In this document: one piece after another, positions 47,527-60,399 of the stretch
How the letters are laid out: every line of letters begins with the position of its first letter
Numbering within the stretch: position 1 is the stretch's first letter
Source of the DNA: Auanema rhodensis
Taxonomy: Eukaryota > Nematoda > Chromadorea > Rhabditida > Rhabditidae
Length of the DNA: 64,000 nt
Assembly (NCBI GenBank): GCA_964057225.1
Contig: OZ059899.1
Coordinates: forward strand, 21,274,501-21,338,500
Reading direction: 5' to 3'
Made by a program: the position numbers and the translations under genes
Notes under the pieces: generated by a model
Databases searched by the model: none
What the model was told of the DNA's origin: nothing
The model's input: the letters and a program-made list of their open reading frames with translations, nothing else

Positions 47527-49241
47527 ACATCTACTTTTTGCTAAATTATTTTGAAATTTTTCGAAAAAATTTTTGTCAAAATGTTTTTGGAAGCAATGTT
47601 GAGTGTACATGGAAACTCAACATACACTAAGGCATCATTTTTCAAACGATCATAACTAATTTTTGTATTAAGCGTTTTTCAATGTAGTACAGTGCATTCG
47701 ATGCGGATTTTTAAGCTGCGTCGATCTGTGTTATCATATTTGCGCTAGCTTAAAAATGCACCGAGATATCAACTGATATAAGTTCACACTTATATCCTCA
47801 ATTTTCACCCTGAAGAATTAATTTTTTCGTTGAATAACATTGTCCATTGTCTTTGCCTTGAAAAAAGGAATCTAAAAACATCTACTTTTTGCTAAATTAT
47901 TTTGAAATTTTTCGAAAAAATTTTTGTCAAAATGTTTTTGGAAGCAATGTTGAGTGTACATGGAAACTCAACATACACTAAGGCATCATTTTTCAAACGA
48001 TCATAACTAATTTTTGTATTAAGCGTTTCTCAATGTAGTATAGTACATTCGATGCGGATTTTCAAGCTGCGTCGATCTGTGTTATCAGATTTGCGCTAGC
48101 TTAAAAATGCACCGAGATTTCAACTGATATAAGTTCACACTTATATCCTCGATTTTCACCCTGAAGAATTAATTTTTTCGTTGAATAACATTGTCCATCG
48201 TCTTTGCCTTGAAAAAAGGAATCTAAAAACATCTACTTTTTGCTAAATTATTTTGAAATTTTTTGAAAAAATTTTTGTCAAAATGTTTTTGGAAGCAATG
48301 TTGAGTGTACATGGAAACTCAACGTACACTAATGCATCATTTTTCAAACGATCATAACTAATTTTTGTATTAAGCGTTTCTCAATGTAGTATAGTGCATT
48401 CGATGCGGATTTTTAAGCTGCGTCGATCTGTGTTATCAGATTTGCGCTAGCTTAAAAATGCACCGAGATATCAACTGATATAAGTTCACACTTATATCCT
48501 CGATTTTCACCCTGAAGAATTAATTTTTTCGTTGAATAACATTGTCCATCGTCTTTGCCTTGAAAAAAGGAATCTAAAAACATCTACTTTTTGCTAAATT
48601 ATTTTGAAATTTTTCGAAAAAATTTTTGTCAAAATGTTTTTGGAAGCAATGTTGAGTGTACATGGAAACTCAACATACACTAAGGCATCATTTTTCAAAC
48701 GATCATAACTAATTTTTGTATTAAGCGTTTTTCAATGTAGTACAGTGCATTCGATGCGGATTTTTAAGCTGCGTCGATCTGTGTTATCATATTTGCGCTA
48801 GCTTAAAAATGCACCGAGATATCAACTGATATAAGTTCACACTTATATCCTCAATTTTCACCCTGAAGAATTAATTTTTTCGTTGAATAACATTGTCCAT
48901 TGTCTTTGCCTTGAAAAAAGGAATCTAAAAACATCTACTTTTTGCTAAATTATTTTGAAATTTTTCGAAAAAATTTTTGTCAAAATGTTTTTGGAAGCAA
49001 TGTTGAGTGTACATGGAAACTCAACATACACTAAGGCATCATTTTTCAAACGATCATAACTAATTTTTGTATTAAGCGTTTCTCAATGTAGTATAGTACA
49101 TTCGATGCGGATTTTCAAGCTGCGTCGATCTGTGTTATCAGATTTGCGCTAGCTTAAAAATGCACCGAGATATCAACTGATATAAGTTCACACTTATATC
49201 CTCGATTTTCACCCTGAAGAATTAATTTTTTCGTTGAATAA
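47527..49241 (+). repeat. Trimer repeat ending at the inversion (1053 bp offset)
   Basis: The monomers at 47527 (CGTTTTTCAATG with TAGTACAGTGC and TGTCCATTGTC) and 47878 (AAGGC with TAGTACATTCG and TTTTCAAG) are repeated at 48580 and 48931. The last monomer is cut by the inversion junction. Confidence 0.8.
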
Positions 49242-49275
49242 GATAACACAGATCGACGCAGCTTAAAAATCCGCA
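49140..49275. other. SatA orientation switch (inversion junction at 49241/49242)
   Basis: Forward sequence runs to TCGTTGAATAA (49231-49241). From GATAACACAGATCGACG (49242) everything is the reverse complement of SatA. The sequence GTCGATCTGTGTTATC ending at 49139 is the reverse complement of the right side starting at 49242, so the junction is a fold-back with a spacer of about 102 bp (49140-49241). Both parent sequences carry ATAACA near the join, a possible microhomology. Confidence 0.92.
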
Positions 49276-52035
49276 TCGAATGCACTATACTCATTGAGAA
49301 ACGCTTAATACAAAAATTAGTTATGATCGTTTGAAAAATGATGCCTTAGTGTATGTTGAGTTTCCATGTACACTCAACATTGCTTCCAAAAACATTTTGA
49401 CAAAAATTTTTTCAAAAAATTTCAAAATAATTTAGCAAAAAGTAGATGTTTTTAGATTCCTTTTTTCAAGGCAAAGACGATGGACAATGTTATTCAAAGA
49501 AAAAATTAATTCTTCAGGGTGAAAATCGAGGATATAAGTGTGAACTTATATCAGTTGATATCTCGGTGCATTTTTAAGCTAGCGCAAATCTAATAATACA
49601 GATCTACGCAGCTTAAAAATCCGCATCGAATGCACTATACTACATTGAGAAACGCTTAATACAAAAATTAGTTATGATCGTTTGAAAAATGATGCCTTAG
49701 TGTATGTTGAGTTTCCATGTACACTCAACATTGCTTCCAAAAACATTTTGACAAAAATTTTTTTCGAAAAAATTCAAAATAATTTAGCAAAAAGTAGATG
49801 TTTTTAGATTCCTTTTTTCAAGGCAAAGACGATGGACAATGTTATTCAACGAAAAAATTAATTCTTCAGGGTGAAAATCGAGGATATATGTGTGAACTTA
49901 TATCAGTTGATATCTCGGTGCATTTTTAAGCTAGCGCAAATCTGATAACACAGATCGACGCAGCTTAAAAATCCGCATCGAATGCACTATACTCATTGAG
50001 AAACGCTTGATACAAAAATTAGTTATGATCGTTTGAAAAATGATGCATTAGTGTATGTTGAGTTTCCATGTACACTCAACATTGCTTCCAAAAACATTTT
50101 GACAAAAATTTTTTCAAAAAATTTCAAAATAATTTAGCAAAAAGTAGATGTTTTTAGATTCCTTTTTTCAAGGCAAAGACGATGGACAATGTTATTCAAC
50201 GAAAAAATTAATTCTTCAGGGTGAAAATCGAGGATATAAGTGTGAACTTATATCAGTTGATATCTCGGTGCATTTTTAAGCTAGCGCAAATCTAATAATA
50301 CAGATCGACGCAGCTTAAAAATCCGCATCGAATGCACTATACTACATTGAGAAACGCTTAATACAAAAATTAGTTATGATCGTTTGAAAAATGATGCCTT
50401 AGTGTATGTTGAGTTTCCATGTACACTCAACATTGCTTCCAAAAACATTTTGACAAAAATTTTTTCAAAAAATTTCAAAATAATTTAGCAAAAAGTAGAT
50501 GTTTTTAGATACCTTTTTTCAAGGCAAAGACGATGGACAATGTTATTCAAAGAAAAAATTAATTCTTCAGGGTGAAAATCGAGGATATAAGTGTGAACTT
50601 ATATCAGTTGATATCTCGGTGCATTTTTAAGCTAGCGCAAATCTGATAACACAGATCGACGCAGCTTAAAAATCCGCATCGAATGCACTATACTCATTGA
50701 GAAACGCTTGATACAAAAATTAGTTATGATCGTTTGAAAAATGATGCATTAGTGTATGTTGAGTTTCCATGTACACTCAACATTGCTTCCAAAAACATTT
50801 TGACAAAAATTTTTTCAAAAAATTTCAAAATAATTTAGCAAAAAGTAGATGTTTTTAGATTCCTTTTTTCAAGGCAAAGACGATGGACAATGTTATTCAA
50901 CGAAAAAATTAATTCTTCAGGGTGAAAATCGAGGATATAAGTGTGAACTTATATCAGTTGATATCTCGGTGCATTTTTAAGCTAGCGCAAATCTAATAAT
51001 ACAGATCTACGCAGCTTAAAAATCCGCATCGAATGCACTATACTACATTGAGAAACGCTTAATACAAAAATTAGTTATGATCGTTTGAAAAATGATGCAT
51101 TAGTGTATGTTGAGTTTCCATGTACACTCAACATTGCTTCCAAAAACATTTTGACAAAAATTTTTTCAAAAAATTTCAAAATAATTTAGCAAAAAGTAGA
51201 TGTTTTTAGATTCCTTTTTTCAAGGCAAAGACGATGGACAATGTTATTCAACGAAAAAATTAATTCTTCAGGGTGAAAATCGAGGATATAAGTGTGAACT
51301 TATATCAGTTGATATCTCGGTGCATTTTTAAGCTAGCGCAAATCTAATAATACAGATCTACGCAGCTTAAAAATCCGCATCGAATGCACTATACTACATT
51401 GAGAAACGCTTAATACAAAAATTAGTTATGATCGTTTGAAAAATGATGCCTTAGTGTATGTTGAGTTTCCATGTACACTCAACATTGCTTCCAAAAACAT
51501 TTTGACAAAAATTTTTTTCGAAAAAATTCAAAATAATTTAGCAAAAAGTAGATGTTTTTAGATTCCTTTTTTCAAGGCAAAGACGATGGACAATGTTATT
51601 CAACGAAAAAATTAATTCTTCAGGGTGAAAATCGAGGATATAAGTGTGAACTTATATCAGTTGATATCTCGGTGCATTTTTAAGCTAGCGCAAATCTGAT
51701 AACACAGATCGACGCAGCTTAAAAATCCGCATCGAATGCACTATACTCATTGAGAAACGCTTGATACAAAAATTAGTTATGATCGTTTGAAAAATGATGC
51801 CTTAGTGTATGTTGAGTTTCCATGTACACTCAACATTGCTTCCAAAAACATTTTGACAAAAATTTTTTCGAAAAATTTCAAAATAATTTAGCAAAAAGTA
51901 GATGTTTTTAGATTTCTTTTTTCAAGGCAAAGACGATGGACAATGTTATTCAACGAAAAAATTAATTCTTCAGGGTGAAAATCGAGGATATAAGTGTGAA
52001 CTTATATCAGTTGATATCTCGGTGCATTTTTAAGC

Positions 52036-54142
52036 TAGCGCAAATCTAATAATACAGATCTACGCAGCTTAAAAATCCGCATCGAATGCACTATACTACA
52101 TTGAGAAACGCTTAATACAAAAATTAGTTATGATCGTTTGAAAAATGATGCCTTAGTGTATGTTGAGTTTCCATGTACACTCAACATTGCTTCCAAAAAC
52201 ATTTTGACAAAAATTTTTTTCGAAAAAATTCAAAATAATTTAGCAAAAAGTAGATGTTTTTAGATTCCTTTTTTCAAGGCAAAGACGATGGACAATGTTA
52301 TTCAACGAAAAAATTAATTCTTCAGGGTGAAAATCGAGGATATAAGTGTGAACTTATATCAGTTGATATCTCGGTGCATTTTTAAGCTAGCGCAAATCTG
52401 ATAACACAGATCGACGCAGCTTAAAAATCCGCATCGAATGCACTATACTCATTGAGAAACGCTTGATACAAAAATTAGTTATGATCGTTTGAAAAATGAT
52501 GCCTTAGTGTATGTTGAGTTTCCATGTACACTCAACATTGCTTCCAAAAACATTTTGACAAAAATTTTTTCGAAAAATTTCAAAATAATTTAGCAAAAAG
52601 TAGATGTTTTTAGATTTCTTTTTTCAAGGCAAAGACGATGGACAATGTTATTCAACGAAAAAATTAATTCTTCAGGGTGAAAATTGAGGATATAAGTGTG
52701 AACTTAGATCAGTTGATATCTCGGTGCATTTTTAAGCTAGCGCAAATATGATAACACAGATCGACGCAGCTTAAAAATCTGCATCGAATGCACTATACTA
52801 CATTGAGAAACGCTTAATTCAAAAATTAGTTATGATCGTTTGAAAAATGATGCCTTAGTGTATGTTGAGTTTCCATGTACACTCAACATTGCTTCCAAAA
52901 ACATTTTGACAAAAATTTTTTCGAAAAATTTCAAAATAATTTAGCAAAAAGTAGATGTTTTAAGATTTTTTTTTTCAAGGCAAAGACGATGGACAATGTT
53001 ATTCAACGAAAAAATTAATTCTTCAGGGTGAAAATCGAGGATATAAGTGTGAACATATATCAGTTGATATCTCGGTGCATTTTTAAGCTAGCGCAAATCT
53101 AATAATACAGATCGACGCAGCTTAAAAATCCGCATCGAATGCACTATACTACATTGAGAAACGCTTAATACAAAAATTAGTTATGATCGTTTGAAAAATG
53201 ATGCCTTAGTGTATGTTGAGTTTCCATGTACACTCAACATTGCTTCCAAAAACATTTTGACAAAAATTTTTTTCGAAAAAATTCAAAATAATTTAGCAAA
53301 AAGTAGATGTTTTTAGATTCCTTTTTTCAAGGCAAAGACGATGGACAATGTTATTCAACGAAAAAATTAATTCTTCAGGGTGAAAATCGAGGATATAAGT
53401 GTGAACTTATATCAGTTGATATCTCGGTGCATTTTTAAGCTAGCGCAAATCTGATAACACAGATCGACGCAGCTTAAAAATCCGCATCGAATGCACTATA
53501 CTCATTGAGAAACGCTTGATACAAAAATTAGTTATGATCGTTTGAAAAATGATGCCTTAGTGTATGTTGAGTTTCCATGTACACTCAACATTGCTTCCAA
53601 AAACATTTTGACAAAAATTTTTTCGAAAAATTTCAAAATAATTTAGCAAAAAGTAGATGTTTTTAGATTTCTTTTTTCAAGGCAAAGACGATGGACAATG
53701 TTATTCAACGAAAAAATTAATTCTTCAGGGTGAAAATTGAGGATATAAGTGTGAACTTAGATCAGTTGATATCTCGGTGCATTTTTAAGCTAGCGCAAAT
53801 ATGATAACACAGATCGACGCAGCTTAAAAATCTGCATCGAATGCACTATACTACATTGAGAAACGCTTAATTCAAAAATTAGTTATGATCGTTTGAAAAA
53901 TGATGCCTTAGTGTATGTTGAGTTTCCATGTACACTCAACATTGCTTCCAAAAACATTTTGACAAAAATTTTTTCGAAAAATTTCAAAATAATTTAGCAA
54001 AAAGTAGATGTTTTAAGATTTTTTTTTTCAAGGCAAAGACGATGGACAATGTTATTCAACGAAAAAATTAATTCTTCAGGGTGAAAATCGAGGATATAAG
54101 TGTGAACTTATATCAGTTGATATCTCGGTGCATTTTTAAGCT
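52036..54142 (-). repeat. Trimer higher-order repeat in the reverse array (2 x 1053 bp)
   Basis: Rare markers recur 1053 bp apart: GTGAACTTAGATCAG (52699, 53752), AAAATCTGCATCG (52774, 53827) and a TTTTAAGA with a 10-T run (near 52957 and 54010). One visible difference is GTGAACATATATC near 53050 against GTGAACTTATATC near 54103. Confidence 0.8.
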
Positions 54143-57100
54143 AGCGCAAATCTGATAACACAGATCGACGCAGCTTAAAAATTCGCATCGAATGCACTAT
54201 ACTACATTGAGAAACGCTTAATACAAAAATTAGTTATGATCGTTTGAAAAATGATGCATTAGTGTATGTTGAGTTTCCATGTACACTCAACATTGCTTCC
54301 AAAAACATTTTGACAAAAATTTTTTCAAAAAATTTCAAAATAATTTAGCAAAAAGTAGATGTTTTTAGATTCCTTCTTTCAAGGCAAAGACGATGGACAA
54401 TGTTATTCAACGAAAAAATTAATTCTTCAGGGTGAAAATCGAGGATATAAGTGTGAACATATATCAGTTGATATCTCGGTGCATTTTTAAGCTAGCGCAA
54501 ATCTAATAATACAGATCGACGCAGCTTAAAAATCCGCATCGAATGCACTATACTACATTGAGAAACGCTTAATACAAAAATTAGTTATGATCGTTTGAAA
54601 AATGATGCCTTAGTGTATGTTGAGTTTCCATGTACACTCAACATTGCTTCCAAAAACATTTTGACAAAAATTTTTTTCGAAAAAATTCAAAATAATTTAG
54701 CAAAAAGTAGATGTTTTTAGATTCCTTTTTTCAAGGCAAAGACGATGGACATTGTTATTCAACGAAAAAATTAATTCTTCAGGGTGAAAATCGAGGATAT
54801 AAGTGTGAACTTATATCAGTTGATATCTCGGTGCATTTTTAAGCTAGCGCAAATCTGATAACACAGATCGACGCAGCTTAAAAATCCGCATCGAATGCAC
54901 TATACTCATTGAGAAACGCTTGATACAAAAATTAGTTATGATCGTTTGAAAAATGATGCATTAGTGTATGTTGAGTTTCCATGTACACTCAACATTGCTT
55001 CCAAAAACATTTTGACAAAAATTTTTTCAAAAAATTTCAAGATAATTCAGCAAAAAGTAGATGTTTTTAGATTCCTTTTTTCAAGGCAAAGACGATGGAC
55101 AATGTTATTCAACGAAAAAATTAATTCTTCAGGGTGAAAATCGAGGATATAAGTGTGAACTTATATCAGTTGATATCTCGGTGCATTTTTAAGCTAGCGC
55201 AAATCTAATAATACAGATCGACGCAGCTTAAAAATCCGCATCGAATGCACTATACTATATTGAGAAACGCTTAATAAAAAAATTAGTTATGATCGTTTGA
55301 AAAATGATGCCTTAGTGTATGTTGAGTTTCCATGTACACTCAACATTGCTTCCAAAAACATTTTGACAAAAATTTTTTCGAAAAATTTCAAAATAATTTA
55401 GCAAAAAGTAGATGTTTTTAGATTCCTTTTTTCAAGGCAAAGACGATGGACTTTGTTATTCAACGAAAAATTAATTCTTCAGGGTGAAAATCGAGGATAT
55501 AAGTGTGAACTTATATTAGTTGATATCTCGGTGCATTTTTAAGCTAGCACAAATCTGATAACACAGATCGACGCAGCTTAAAAATCCGCATCGAATGCAC
55601 TATACTACATTGAGAAACGCTTAATACAGAAATTAGTTATGATCGTTTGAAAAATGATGCATTAGTGTACGTTGAGTTTCCATGTACACTCAACATTGCT
55701 TCCAAAAACATTTTGACAAAAATTTTTTCGAAAAATTTCAAAATAATTTAGCAAAAAGTGGATGTTTTTAGATTCCTTTTTTCAAGGCAAAGACGATGGA
55801 CAATGTTATTCAACGAAAAAATTAATTCTTCAGGGTGAAAATCGAGGATATAAGTGTGAACTTATATCAGTTGATATCTCGGTGCATTTTTAAGCTAGCG
55901 CAAATCTGATAACACAGATCGACGCAGCTTAAAAATTCGCATCGAATGCACTATACTACATTGAGAAACGCTTAATACAAAAATTCGTTATGATCGTTTG
56001 AAAAATGATGCCTTAGTGTATGTTGAGTTTCCATGTACACTCAACATTGCTTCCAAAAACATTTTGACAAAAATTTTTTTCGAAAAAATTCAAAATAATT
56101 TAGCAAAAAGTAGATGTTTTTAGATTCCTTTTTTCAAGGCAAAGACGATGGACAATGTTATTCAACGAAAAAATTAATTCTTCAGGGTGAAAATCGAGGA
56201 TATAAGTGTGAACTTATATCAGTTGATATCTCGGTGCATTTTTAAGCTAGCGCAAATCTGATAACACAGATCGACGCAGCTTAAAAATTCGCATCGAATG
56301 CACTATACTACATTGAGAAACGCTTAATACAAAAATTCGTTATGATCGTTTGAAAAATGATGCCTTAGTGTATGTTGAGTTTCCATGTACACTCAACATT
56401 GCTTCCAAAAACATTTTGACAAAAATTTTTTTCGAAAAAATTCAAAATAATTTAGCAAAAAGTAGATGTTTTTAGATTTCTTTTTTCAAGGCAAAGACGA
56501 TGGACAATGTTATTCAACGAAAAAATTAATTCTTCAGGGTGAAAATCGAGGATATAAGTGTGAACTTATATCAGTTGATATCTCGGTGCATTTTTAAGCT
56601 AGCGCAAATCTGATAACACAGATCGACGCAGCTTAAAAATTTGCATCGAATGCACTATACTCATTGAGAAACGCTTGATACAAAAATTAGTTATGATCGT
56701 TTGAAAAATGATGCATTAGTGTATGTTGAGTTTCCATGTACACTCAACATTGCTTCCAAAAACATTTTGACAAAAATTTTTTCAAAAAATTTCAAAATAA
56801 TTTAGCAAAAAGTAGATGTTTTTAGATTCCTTCTTTCAAGGCAAAGACGATGGACAATGTTATTCAACGAAAAAATTAATTCTTCAGGGTGAAAATCGAG
56901 GATATAAGTGTGAACTTATATCAGTTGATATCTCGGTGCATTTTTAAGCTAGCGCAAATCTGATAACACAGATCGACGCAGCTTAAAAATCCGCATCGAA
57001 TGCACTATACTCATTGAGAAACGCTTGATACAAAAATTAGTTATGATCGTTTGAAAAATGATGCATTAGTGTATGTTGAGTTTCCATGTACACTCAACAT

Positions 57101-57733
57101 TGCTTCCAAAAATATTTTGACAAAAATTTTTTCAAAAAATTTCAAGATAATTTAGCAAAAAGTAGAAGTTTTTAGATTCCTTTTTTCAAGGCAAAGACGA
57201 TGGACAATGTTATTCAACGAAAAAATTAATTCTTCAGGGTGAAAATCGAGGATATAAGTGTGAACTTATATCAGTTGATATCTCGGTGCATTTTTAAGCT
57301 AGCGCAAATCTAATAATACAGATCGAAGCCGCTTAAAAATCCGCATCGAATGCACTATACTATATTGAGAAACGCTTAATACAAGAATTAGTTATGATCG
57401 TTTGAAAAATGATGCCTTAGTGTATGTTGAGTTTCCATGTACACTCAACATTGCTTCCAAAAACATTTTGACAAAAATTTTTTCGAAAAATTTCAAAATA
57501 ATTTAGCAAAAAGTAGATGGTTTTAGATTCCTTTTTTCAAGGCAAAGACGATGGACTTTGTTATTCAACGAAAAAATTAATTCTTCAGGGTGAAAATCGA
57601 GGATATAAGTGTGAACTTATATTAGTTGATATCTCGGTGCATTTTTAAGCTAGCGCAAATCTGATAACACAGATCGACGCAGCTTAAAAATCCGCATCGA
57701 ATGCACTATACTACATTGAGAAACGCTTAATAC

Positions 57734-57836
57734 TTTGCGCTAGCTTAAAAATGCACCGAGATATCAACTGATATAAGTTGATTGAGAAAAGCTTAATACA
57801 AAAATTGGATTGAGAAAAGCTTAATACAAAAATTAG
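57734..57836. other. Scrambled patch: inverted 46-bp fragment plus 28-bp duplication
   Basis: Inside the reverse array, 57734-57779 is a 46-bp piece of SatA in forward orientation (TTTGCGCTAGC...GATATAAGTT). It is followed by two tandem copies of a 28-bp piece beginning ATTGAGAAAAGCTTAATAC (57781-57808 and 57809-57836). Both copies share the private change GAAAAGC for GAAACGC, so the duplication followed that mutation. Confidence 0.88.
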
Positions 57837-58007
57837 TTATGATCGTTTGAAAAATGATGCATTAGTGTATGTTGAGTTTCCATGTACACTCAACATTGCT
57901 TCCAAAAACATTTTGACAAAAATTTTTTCGAAAAATTTCAAAATAATTTAGCAAAAAGTAGATGTTTTTAGATTCCTTTTTTCAAGGCAAAGACGATGGA
58001 CAATGTT

Positions 58008-58040
58008 ACTAATGCATCATTTTGTTATGTTATCAATGTT
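58008..58040. other. 33-bp insertion with a fragment of opposite orientation
   Basis: Between GACAATGTT and ATTCAACG, which adjoin in other monomers, 33 extra bases occur. They begin ACTAATGCATCATTTT, which is SatA in forward orientation, and end CAATGTT, a direct repeat of the preceding 58001-58007. This looks like a templated insertion. Confidence 0.82.
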
Positions 58041-60399
58041 ATTCAACGAAAAAATTAATTCTTCAGGGTGAAAATCGAGGATATAAGTGTGAACTTATAT
58101 CAGTTGATATCTCGGTGCATTTTTAAGCTAGCGCAAATCTGATAACACAGATCGACGCAGCTTAAAAATTCGCATCGAATGCACTATACTACATTGAGAA
58201 ACGCTTAATTCAAAAATTAATTATGATCGTTTGAAAAATGATGCATTAGTGTATGTTGAGTTTCCATGTACACTCAACATTGCTTCCAAAAACATTTTGA
58301 CAAAAATTTTTTTCGAAAAAATTCAAAATAATTTAGCAAAAAGTAGATGTTTTTAGATTCCTTTTTTCAAGGCAAAGACGATGGACAATGTTATTCAACG
58401 AAAAAATTAATTCTTCAGGGTGAAAATCGAGGATATAAGTGTGAACTTATATCAGTTGATATCTCGGTGCATTTTAAAGCTAGCGCAAATCTGATAACAC
58501 AGATCGACGCAGCTTAAAAATTGGCATCGAATGCACTATACTACATTGAGAAACGCTTAATACAAAAATTAGTTATGATCGTTTGAAAAATGATGCCTTA
58601 GTGTATGTTGAGTTTCCATGTACACTCAACATTGCTTCCAAAAACATTTTGACAAAAATTTTTTCGAAAAATTTCAAAATAATTTAGCAAAAAGTAGATG
58701 TTTTAAGATTTCTTTTTTCAAGGCAAAGACGATGGACAATGTTATTCAACGAAAAAATTAATTCTTCAGGGTGAAAATCGAGGATATAAGTGTGAACTTA
58801 TATCAGTTGATATCTCGGTGCATTTTAAAGCTAGCGCAAATCTGATAACACAGATCGACGCAGCTTAAAAATTGGCATCGAATGCACTATACTACATTGA
58901 GAAACGCTTAATACAAAAATTAGTTATGATCGTTTGAAAAATGATGCCTTAGTGTATGTTGAGTTTCCATGTACACTCAACATTGCTTCCAAAAACATTT
59001 TGACAAAAATTTTTTTCGAAAAAATTCAAAATAATTTAGCAAAAAGTAGATGTTTTCAGATTCCTTTTTTCAAGGCAAAGACGATGGACAATGTTATTCA
59101 ACGAAAAAATTAATTCTTCAGGGTGAAAATCGAGGATATAAGTGTGAACTTATATCAGTTGATATCTCGGTGCATTTTTAAGCTAGCGCAAATCTGATAA
59201 CACAGATCGACGCAGCTTAAGAATCCGCATCGAATGCACTATACTCATTGAGAAACGCTTGATACAAAAATTAGTTATGATCGTTTGAAAAATGATGCAT
59301 TAGTGTATGTTGAGTTTCCATGTACACTCAACATTGCTTCCAAAAACATTTTGACAAAAATTTTTTCAAAAAATTTCAAAATAATTTAGCAAAAAGTAGA
59401 TGTTTTTAGATTCCTTTTTTCAAGGCAAAGACGATGGACAATGTTATTCAACGAAAACATTAATTCTTCAGGGTGAAAATCGAGGATATAAGTGTGAACT
59501 TATATCAGTTGATATCTCGGTGCATTTTTAAGCTAGCGCAAATCTAATAATACAGATCGACGCAGCTTAAAAATCCGCATCGAATGCACTATACTACATT
59601 GAGAAACGCTTCATACAAAAATTAGTTATGATCGTTTGAAAAATGATGCCTTAGTGTATGTTGAGTTTCCATGTACACTCAACATTGCTTCCAAAAACAT
59701 TTTGACAAAAATTTTTTTCGAAAAAATTCAAAATAATTTAGCAAAAAGTAGAAGTTTTTAGATTCCTTTTTTCAAGGCAAAGACGATGGACAATGTTATT
59801 CAACGAAAAAATTAATTCTTCAGGGTGAAAATCGAGGATATAAGTGTGAACTTATATCAGTTGATATCTCGGTGCATTTTTAAGCTAGCGCAAATCTGAT
59901 AACACAGATCGACGCAGCTTAAAAATCCGCATCGAATGCACTATACTCATTGAGAAACGCTTGATACAAAAATTAGTTATGATCGTTTGAAAAATGATGC
60001 ATTAGTGTATGTTGAGTTTCCATGTACACTCAACATTGCTTCCAAAAACATTTTGACAAAAATTTTTTCAAAAAATTTCAAAATAATTTAGCAAAAAGTA
60101 GATGTTTTTAGATTCCTTTTTTCAAGGCAAAGACGATGGACAATGTTATTCAACGAAAAAATTAATTCTTCAGGGTGAAAATCGAGGATATAAGTGTGAA
60201 CTTATATCAGTTGATATCTCGGTGCATTTTTAAGCTAGCGCAAATCTGATAACACAGATCGACGCAGCTTGAAAATCCGCATCGAATGTACTATACTACA
60301 TTGAGAGACGCTTAATACAAAAATTAGTTATGATCGTTTGAAAAATGATGCATTAGTGTATGTTGAGTTTCCATGTACACTCAACATTGCTTCCAAAAA

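Larger units (their letters stand above)
33189..49241 (+). repeat. SatA satellite array, forward orientation, right segment
   Basis: About 46 further monomers continue in the same orientation and phase after the LTR element. The subtypes are the same as on the left. A TAGTACAGTGC/CGTTTTTCAATG subtype is frequent (33285, 34339, 37146, 37850, 42766, 47680, 48729). Small indels are rare; one is GAAGAATATTTTTTTCG near 45006, which is 1 bp short. Local repeats of 702, 1053 and 1404 bp are visible. No gene is present. Confidence 0.98.
49242..60399 (-). repeat. SatA satellite array, reverse orientation
   Basis: About 32 monomers of the same 351-bp repeat lie on the opposite strand. Subtypes differ from the forward array. 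Many carry AATCTAATAATACAG in place of AATCTGATAACACAG, others a 1-bp deletion ACTCATTGAG with CTTGATAC, and a shifted TTTTTTTCGAAAAAATTC tract. The first two types often alternate, giving a roughly 702-bp dimer with exceptions. No gene is present. Confidence 0.97.
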
